Assembly: GCA_013203265.1 (NCBI GenBank)
Contig: JABMQK010000075.1
Span: 1 to 10,350 of the forward strand
Length of the DNA: 10,350 bases
Reading direction: 5' to 3'
Source of the DNA: a bacterium
GTDB lineage: Bacteria; Omnitrophota; Gorgyraeia; Velamenicoccales; JABMQK01
In this document: piece by piece, positions 5,814-10,350 of the stretch
Layout of the letters: every line of letters starts with the position of its first letter
How positions within the stretch are numbered: position 1 is the first letter of the stretch
The notes under the pieces: model-generated
The model's database searches: none
Seen by the model: the letters and a program-made list of their open reading frames with translations, nothing else
What the model was told of the DNA's origin: nothing
Position numbers and translations under genes: made by a program

Positions 5814-8153
5814 CTAGAAGCGACTGCGATTATTTCTATAATTCCATCCGAGTAAACCAAAATATATAATTATTGATATTAGGGATATCCACTTTCCTAT
5901 CTGAAATGCTAATGGTAGGTATTCTACGCGGATATGGTGGTGTCCTTTAGAGAGTGGGATTGCTTGTAGGATATAATTGGCTGGCATGATATTATATTTT
6001 TCTTGTGTGCTTCCCACCAAGGATCTAGCGTGCCATTCTTTGCTATAAAGATTAGTGATTAATAAAATCGCAGGATGCGTAAGATTAATTTCAATTGTAA
6101 GGTGATCTGTTGAGTAATTAAGGATTTTAGTAGTTCCTTCTTTTAATGATTTTGATGGTTTGGGATACGGCATTGATTGAAGAATTACTTTTTCTCGCGG
6201 ATTAAAATCAGCGTCGTTCATTGCTACAAAGATTTGGTCACGCCCAGGAATAAGAGCCCAATTATTAATTAATAGTAGAAGAGGTAGGGTCGAGCCATTA
6301 TCTATATAATGCATTTTATTTTCATAGTGAAAGAAAATATAGCGGCACCGAAGCATTTTAATGAGTGGATGGAAATGATGGAATCCCAGAAACTGATTTG
6401 CTGTGTCGGGATTACGGCCTTGGGTAAAAGTTATGAATTCAGCGTAGCGTTTTAGCACTCCCGGATCATATCCATCGATATTGTGCATTTGTAGCGACAT
6501 GGTGCTATTAGGATTGTTAAAATAGAGAATACGATAGTCGCCCGGATAATTGTCTTTGAATGTTTTCATTTCCGCAGACTTTGTCGATGAAAGGTGAAAG
6601 GTAGCTCGTGAGGCCTTTGCAAAAATAAAGATTTCAATGATAGCTATTAACACAATCACATAGGGGATTTTATTGAACTTTCGCATGGAAAGCACTATCG
6701 AGATTAAAAGTAATGTTCCAGCTGTAATAATGATTCCTTTAGATGCTAAGAAGCCTGCCTGTTGGATAAATGTCGCATTAGTATAGATTTCAACAGGGAG
6801 ATAAGATTCACCCATATTATATACCGCATACATAATGTGTTGCCAGAGAGCTTGAGGATTTTTTATAATCGAATACCGAAGACAAAGAGCTGTAACACCA
6901 AATAAAAGGCTTCCCATTACAGTCAGGATAATCATTTTGCGGGGAATAGATTGAGAGCGTATTATATAATTCAATCCGATACCGGCCTGCAAGATAATAA
7001 ATAGTGACGCAAAGAAAATGAATTTAGAGGAACCTCTGAACATATTAAAGCCGGGAATCCATTGGTAGAGGAAACGAAATAGCGGGGTGTGAGAGCCTAA
7101 AGCAAGAATAAAAAGCATTGCTATTATTGTTATTGAGATGTATCGGATATTTTGTTTTCCATAGATAATACCGAAGATTGTAAGGATGAGTCCAGTTACG
7201 CTTATAAAAAGCGACATCTCCCATAGGTAACAGCGCCCCCAGTATAGAAGAGATATGTTATCGCCGAAAAAATTAGGCACTAAAAAAGTAAGAAAATTCT
7301 CCGGAGGAAAAGAAAATAACGAGGCAAAATTATAAGATAGTCCATTGATTCTAATACTTTCTCCGGCTGCCTGGATACTGGTTAGTATTTGCACAGCTCC
7401 TAAAGCAAATGCACCTATGTAGATAATAAAAATACCTGATAGTATCTTTATTCGATGTTTAGCTTTTATTATACGAAGCCCTGAATATAACAGAACAGCA
7501 ACTGCCGTATAAAATAAATATTGAGGGTGGCCGGCGAGTATTTGCATGGTAACTGCGAATATCCCCAGAAAACACTTGTCAAATGAGTAATTTTTAAACA
7601 GTCTATCTATTGATAAAAAGACGAGAGGCACCCATATCATAGTGCAGAGATTAGGCAGGTGACCAGCATAGATATGCAGGAAATGCGCACCGCAAAACAT
7701 CAAAAGAACCGACGAGAGAAAACAAGCCAAGGGGTGCAATTTGTAGTGTAATGTCCAAAGATACATAAATATTCCCGCAAGAAATATATGGAGCGCGATA
7801 CTAAAATTAATCGCCTTTGAAAGAGGAAGAAATAGATAGAGAAGGTTCAGAGGATAGAGGAGCGCTGATTGGGATCCTCCCAGATATGGTATACCGCAGA
7901 ATATATATGGGTTCCACAATGCGATGTTTCCATTTCGTAACTCTCCAAAACCAAAATCCCTCCAGTAGATAAATTGATTATGGATGTCACAGGTCTGGTT
8001 AGAGAGCACGATATCCTTCGAAGTAAATAAAACATCACCGAACATAGCAATTGTGAGAATAAATAGTCCAAATAATGCTAGTACAAAATGAGTGTTATGG
8101 TGGTTTTTGGGTTGATTGTCTTTTATCAGGTATGGTTTGAGTTTGAACATCAT
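5814..8153 (-). CDS. YfhO-family polytopic membrane protein (GT-C-like)
   Basis: The 779-residue protein opens with a short cytoplasmic tail and a membrane helix (about 23-40). A long loop follows with GDVLFTSKDIV and WRDFGFGELRNGNIALWNPYIFCG (39-86), where GNIALWNP and the following GIPYLGG are typical of YfhO proteins. Around a dozen further hydrophobic segments follow, then a soluble domain (about 510-745), then a last helix near 750-768. The end of the soluble domain (YSKEWHA at 703, then ANYILQAIPLSKGHHHIRVEY) matches the YfhO hallmark of a tryptophan-containing turn and an 'ANY..RA.P...G.H' strand. YfhO proteins are linked to glycosylation of lipoteichoic acids in Firmicutes, but the role in Gram-negative relatives is not established. 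ATGs at 8153 and 8150 are both possible; neither has a ribosome binding site. Confidence 0.85.
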   Translation of the reverse strand: MMFKLKPYLIKDNQPKNHHNTHFVLALFGLFILTIAMFGDVLFTSKDIVLSNQTCDIHNQFIYWRDFGFGELRNGNIALWNPYIFCGIPYLGGSQSALLYPLNLLYLFLPLSKAINFSIALHIFLAGIFMYLWTLHYKLHPLACFLSSVLLMFCGAHFLHIYAGHLPNLCTMIWVPLVFLSIDRLFKNYSFDKCFLGIFAVTMQILAGHPQYLFYTAVAVLLYSGLRIIKAKHRIKILSGIFIIYIGAFALGAVQILTSIQAAGESIRINGLSYNFASLFSFPPENFLTFLVPNFFGDNISLLYWGRCYLWEMSLFISVTGLILTIFGIIYGKQNIRYISITIIAMLFILALGSHTPLFRFLYQWIPGFNMFRGSSKFIFFASLFIILQAGIGLNYIIRSQSIPRKMIILTVMGSLLFGVTALCLRYSIIKNPQALWQHIMYAVYNMGESYLPVEIYTNATFIQQAGFLASKGIIITAGTLLLISIVLSMRKFNKIPYVIVLIAIIEIFIFAKASRATFHLSSTKSAEMKTFKDNYPGDYRILYFNNPNSTMSLQMHNIDGYDPGVLKRYAEFITFTQGRNPDTANQFLGFHHFHPLIKMLRCRYIFFHYENKMHYIDNGSTLPLLLLINNWALIPGRDQIFVAMNDADFNPREKVILQSMPYPKPSKSLKEGTTKILNYSTDHLTIEINLTHPAILLITNLYSKEWHARSLVGSTQEKYNIMPANYILQAIPLSKGHHHIRVEYLPLAFQIGKWISLISIIIYFGLLGWNYRNNRSRF

Positions 8154-8156
8154 TTT

Positions 8157-8185
8157 ATTATAACAAATATTAATTTCCTATACAA
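8157..8185 (-). promoter_or_regulatory. Candidate promoter abutting the YfhO-like start codon
   Basis: On the minus strand TATAAT (8162-8157) stands three bases before the ATG at 8153, with TTGTAT (8185-8180) 16 bases further up as a weak -35. If used, transcription would begin at about the second ATG (8150), giving a leaderless mRNA. The surroundings are very AT-rich, so a chance match is possible. Confidence 0.3.
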
Positions 8186-8232
8186 TTAAACACTTTGTTT
8201 CAATTTGGCTGGTTTATTTATAAGGTTAGTAT

Positions 8233-8241
8233 TGATATAAT
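8233..8241 (+). promoter_or_regulatory. Extended -10 promoter candidate upstream of miaB
   Basis: TGATATAAT is a perfect TGn-TATAAT element, identical to the one at 1586-1594. No convincing -35 lies at the right distance. Transcription would begin near 8248 and leave a leader of ~130 bases before miaB. Confidence 0.4.
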
Positions 8242-8342
8242 GAATGATAGAATAAAATATTCGAATGAGTTAATATATAAATATTGTTTTTCATAGTGAT
8301 TTAGGACGATGAGTCATAAAATTATTTATATAATTAAAAATG

Positions 8343-8370
8343 TTGTTTATTTCTATAGCATAAGTATAAT
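8343..8370 (+). promoter_or_regulatory. Candidate promoter immediately before miaB
   Basis: TATAAT at 8365-8370 with TTGTTT (8343-8348) 16 bases upstream. Only nine bases separate the -10 from the ATG at 8380, so use of this promoter would give a leader of about three bases. No ribosome binding site is present before miaB, which fits, but the AT-rich context weakens the call. Confidence 0.35.
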
Positions 8371-8379
8371 TAATAGATT

Positions 8380-9528
8380 ATGAATATGAAGATTTTTGTC
8401 AGGACTTTCGGTTGCCAGATGAACGTTCGTGATTCTGAGCTTGTGATTGCACAGTTTTTGAATAATGGCTATAAACTTACAGATACGATTCAGGACGCGG
8501 ATGTGATTCTATTTAATACCTGTTCTGTGCGCCAGCATGCGGAAGATAAAGTTTGGAGTGAGCTTGGGCGCATGAGGCAACTAAAGAAAAATAAATCTGA
8601 TTTAATAGTAGGTGTTATCGGGTGTATGGCTAAGAATTTGGAGAATAAGATAATTGAGCGCATGCCGCATGTAGATTTAGCAGTTAGCTCCAATGATTTA
8701 GCCAATACCTATGATTATGTAGAAGATATTTTGAATAAGCGCCAGCATATTGTAGCTGTAGATTCAAAACAGCGCGACAAATCATTTTACAAGAATTTGT
8801 ATCATTGGGATAAAAAACATTGTTATGTGAATATTAGTGAAGGCTGTAGTAATTTTTGTTCTTATTGTATTGTGCCGTATGTTAGAGGTATGCACCGTAG
8901 CCGTTTAGCCGACGATATTTTAAAAGAGGTAAAGCAATTGATTAAAGATAAGGTTAATTCAATTACACTTTTAGGACAGAATGTAAATGATTATTATTCA
9001 AAGTTTAAAGTTGAAGGTTTAAAAGTCAAAAAGATTAATTTTGTTGATTTATTAGAATTGATTAGCGGTATCAAAGGTATAAAGGAGCTAAGCTTTGTGA
9101 CGTCACATCCGAAAGATATTGATTCTAGGTTGTTTGATTTAATGGTACAAAAAAAGAATATTAAGAAATATTTACATCTTCCGGTCCAATCTGGTTCAAA
9201 TCGAATATTAAAGTTGATGAATCGTGGCTACACACGTAAGAGATATTTTGAGATTATTGAACAGTATCGCAAAAAAGTTCCAAATGGAATTTTAGCTACG
9301 GATATTATTGTGGGATTTCCTACAGAAACAGAGAAAGATTTCAATGAAACACTAGGCTTATTAAAAGAAATTGAATTTAACTTTTCCTACATCTTTAAAT
9401 ATTCTCCTAGGCCACATACCAAGGCTAAAGATTTAGTTGATGACGTTTCCAAGGAAGAAAAGAAGAGAAGGCACGGGATTTTGTTAAGCCTGCAGAAGGA
9501 TATTTCGAGGAGAAAGAGAAAAACTTAA
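8380..9528 (+). CDS. miaB: tRNA-2-methylthio-N6-isopentenyladenosine synthase MiaB, lacking the TRAM domain
   Basis: MiaB is a radical-SAM enzyme that adds a methylthio group to i6A37 in tRNAs reading codons that start with U. The N-terminal methylthiotransferase domain has the three cluster-binding cysteines Cys12 (FGCQMN), Cys48 (FNTCSV) and Cys82 (IGCMA). The radical-SAM domain has CSNFCSYC (Cys156, Cys160, Cys163). TSHP (241-244) and LHLPVQSGSN with MNRGYT are marks of MiaB rather than RimO or MtaB. The protein stops at residue 382, right after LLSLQKDIS and a basic tail RRKRKT. Family members usually run to about 430-470 residues and finish with a TRAM RNA-binding domain, which is absent here. 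Start ATG 8380 or 8386 (MKIFVRTFGCQMN); neither has a ribosome binding site. The sigma factor gene starts three bases after the stop. Confidence 0.93.
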   Translation: MNMKIFVRTFGCQMNVRDSELVIAQFLNNGYKLTDTIQDADVILFNTCSVRQHAEDKVWSELGRMRQLKKNKSDLIVGVIGCMAKNLENKIIERMPHVDLAVSSNDLANTYDYVEDILNKRQHIVAVDSKQRDKSFYKNLYHWDKKHCYVNISEGCSNFCSYCIVPYVRGMHRSRLADDILKEVKQLIKDKVNSITLLGQNVNDYYSKFKVEGLKVKKINFVDLLELISGIKGIKELSFVTSHPKDIDSRLFDLMVQKKNIKKYLHLPVQSGSNRILKLMNRGYTRKRYFEIIEQYRKKVPNGILATDIIVGFPTETEKDFNETLGLLKEIEFNFSYIFKYSPRPHTKAKDLVDDVSKEEKKRRHGILLSLQKDISRRKRKT

Positions 9529-9531
9529 GTT

Positions 9532-10128
9532 ATGAATGCTGATTATTTATCCGATCCTGATGTTCGTTTAATGCTTAAGTTTAAAGAAGGCGACAAAGCT
9601 GCATTTGAAGAGCTTCTAGATAAATACCATAAGCGAGTGATAAATTTTATCTATCGAATGGTTCAAGATAGAGATGAGGCAGATGATTTAGCTCAAGAGG
9701 TTTTCGTTAGAGTTTACAACTCTACAAAACACTATGAACCAAGAGCAAAGTTTTCAACATGGATCTACAGAATCACCAAGAATTTATGTTTGAATGAATT
9801 GAGGAGAAGGAAAAGAAAGTTCATCTCTTTAGATGAGACTATTTCTACAGAGGAGGGTGAGCTTAAAAGAGAAGTAGCGAGTCCTAATGCGACTACTCCT
9901 TTTCAAGACGCCTTTAAATATGAATTACAAAAGATGGTCAGAGAAGCGATAGAATCTCTACCTGCTAATCAGAGAATAGCTGTTGTTTTAAGAAGATATG
10001 AACAGTTATCTTATGAGGATATCGCCAAGACTATGGAGTGTTCTGTTTCAGCAGTAAAGTCGCTTTTAAATAGGGCCAAGGAGTCATTAAAGGATAAACT
10101 CATGCCTTTAATGAGGGACGAAATTTAA
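9532..10128 (+). CDS. RNA polymerase ECF sigma factor (sigma-70 family, RpoE-like)
   Basis: The 198-residue protein has region 2 (about residues 23-92) with DEADDLAQEVFVRVY and AKFSTWIYRITKNLCLNELRRR, covering core binding and -10 recognition. A variable linker (about 95-130) follows, then region 4 (about 133-190) with LPANQRIAVVLRRYEQLSYEDIAKTMECSVSAVKSLL, the helix-turn-helix that reads the -35 element. There is no region 1 or 3, as expected of ECF factors. The ATG at 9532 follows the miaB stop by three bases with no clear ribosome binding site, so read-through or coupled translation from miaB is likely. The next gene begins as a zinc-finger anti-sigma factor, the standard partner. The signal and target promoters cannot be read from the window. 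Confidence 0.94.
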   Translation: MNADYLSDPDVRLMLKFKEGDKAAFEELLDKYHKRVINFIYRMVQDRDEADDLAQEVFVRVYNSTKHYEPRAKFSTWIYRITKNLCLNELRRRKRKFISLDETISTEEGELKREVASPNATTPFQDAFKYELQKMVREAIESLPANQRIAVVLRRYEQLSYEDIAKTMECSVSAVKSLLNRAKESLKDKLMPLMRDEI

Positions 10129-10165
10129 GCGAAACTTTTATGTATTTTAAGTGTTTAAATAGATA

Positions 10166-10171
10166 GAGAGG
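10166..10171 (+). promoter_or_regulatory. Ribosome binding site of the anti-sigma gene
   Basis: GAGAGG lies six bases before the ATG at 10178 and fixes that start. It is one of the few strong Shine-Dalgarno sites in the window, in contrast to the sigma factor gene before it. Confidence 0.65.
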
Positions 10172-10177
10172 TAAAAG

Positions 10178-10350
10178 ATGAAGTGTCAAAAGATTAGAAG
10201 ATTAATACCGGATTTTTTGGAAGGCCAGTTGAGCGATAAGTTAAATATTTTGGTTTCTGGACATCTTAAATTATGCAGAGAGTGTGTTAAAGAAAAGGAA
10301 CTTTACGAAAAGTCCTGGCAACTAGCTGGTAGTTTAGAAGATATCGAACC
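10178..10350 (+). CDS. Putative zinc-finger anti-sigma factor (5' part; continues past the window)
   Basis: The frame is open from ATG 10178 to the end of the window, giving the first 57 residues. The sequence begins MKCQKIRRLIPDFLEGQLS and has Cys3 followed by HLKLCREC, matching the zinc-binding pattern of ZAS/zf-HC2 anti-sigma domains (an N-terminal Cys or His, then HxxxCxxC). Such proteins hold the cognate ECF sigma factor inactive, usually through a cytoplasmic N-terminal domain tethered by a downstream membrane helix; that helix would lie outside the window. It follows the sigma gene by 49 bases with its own ribosome binding site, so it is probably in the same operon. Co-location with the sigma factor is strong support, but the truncation means the C-terminal part is unknown. 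Confidence 0.8.
   Translation, partial: MKCQKIRRLIPDFLEGQLSDKLNILVSGHLKLCRECVKEKELYEKSWQLAGSLEDIE

Noticed and set aside
7847..8071. Minus-strand open frame inside the YfhO-like gene in another frame
   Set aside because: It overlaps the characteristic first-loop region of the larger protein and shows no independent motif.
8490..8705. Minus-strand open frame opposite miaB
   Set aside because: It is antisense to the conserved cluster-binding domain of MiaB and has no supporting signals.
9480..9531. A frameshift hiding the MiaB TRAM domain
   Set aside because: The sigma factor start codon follows the miaB stop by three bases and its whole frame is well conserved, so no room remains for TRAM sequence in another frame. 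A true deletion or a natural short form fits better.

Overview
The window looks like a chromosomal segment of a low-GC, Gram-negative-type bacterium. The mix of genes is mostly housekeeping: an Lgt-family lipoprotein transferase, an RluD-type pseudouridine synthase, class II-like AroA, MiaB and an ECF sigma factor. They are interleaved with large GT-C-like membrane proteins and an anchored coiled-coil protein of the kind common in Candidatus Omnitrophota and other PVC-related lineages. That taxonomic guess is inference from protein style and gene order, not a database result. No rRNA, tRNA, CRISPR array, transposase or phage gene is visible.

Layout. Bases 1-1499 hold the 3' part of an lgt-like gene overlapping an rluD-like gene. 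The rluD-like gene carries an in-frame, GC-rich, strongly palindromic insert of about 41 codons (about 1134-1258). Right after its stop come two abutting long hairpins (1502-1569), then an extended -10 promoter (1586-1594). That promoter probably drives a two-gene unit (1676-3756): a membrane-anchored coiled-coil protein and aroA, joined by a one-base overlap. A small Ala/Gly-rich lipoprotein lies on the minus strand (3816-4073). Divergent from it, a near-consensus promoter (4135-4162) faces a polytopic membrane protein (4252-5808). This gene converges, with five bases between stops, on a YfhO-family membrane protein on the minus strand (5814-8153). An AT-rich divergent intergenic region (8154-8379) separates the latter from miaB (8380-9528). 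miaB ends without the usual C-terminal TRAM domain and is followed after three bases by an ECF sigma factor (9532-10128) and the start of its probable zinc-finger anti-sigma partner (10178 to the window end).

How the parts fit. The lgt-like enzyme and the small lipoprotein belong to the same envelope pathway as modifying enzyme and possible substrate. RluD and MiaB are RNA modification enzymes. AroA supplies the shikimate pathway. The two large membrane proteins probably act on lipid-linked sugars or cell-surface glycans. The sigma/anti-sigma pair is a membrane-stress style regulatory module whose regulon is not visible here.

The most unusual signal is the palindromic insert in rluD together with the tandem hairpins just behind the same gene. 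The two share a 13-base segment with one mismatch, which suggests one family of small structured repeats, one copy of which has become protein-coding.
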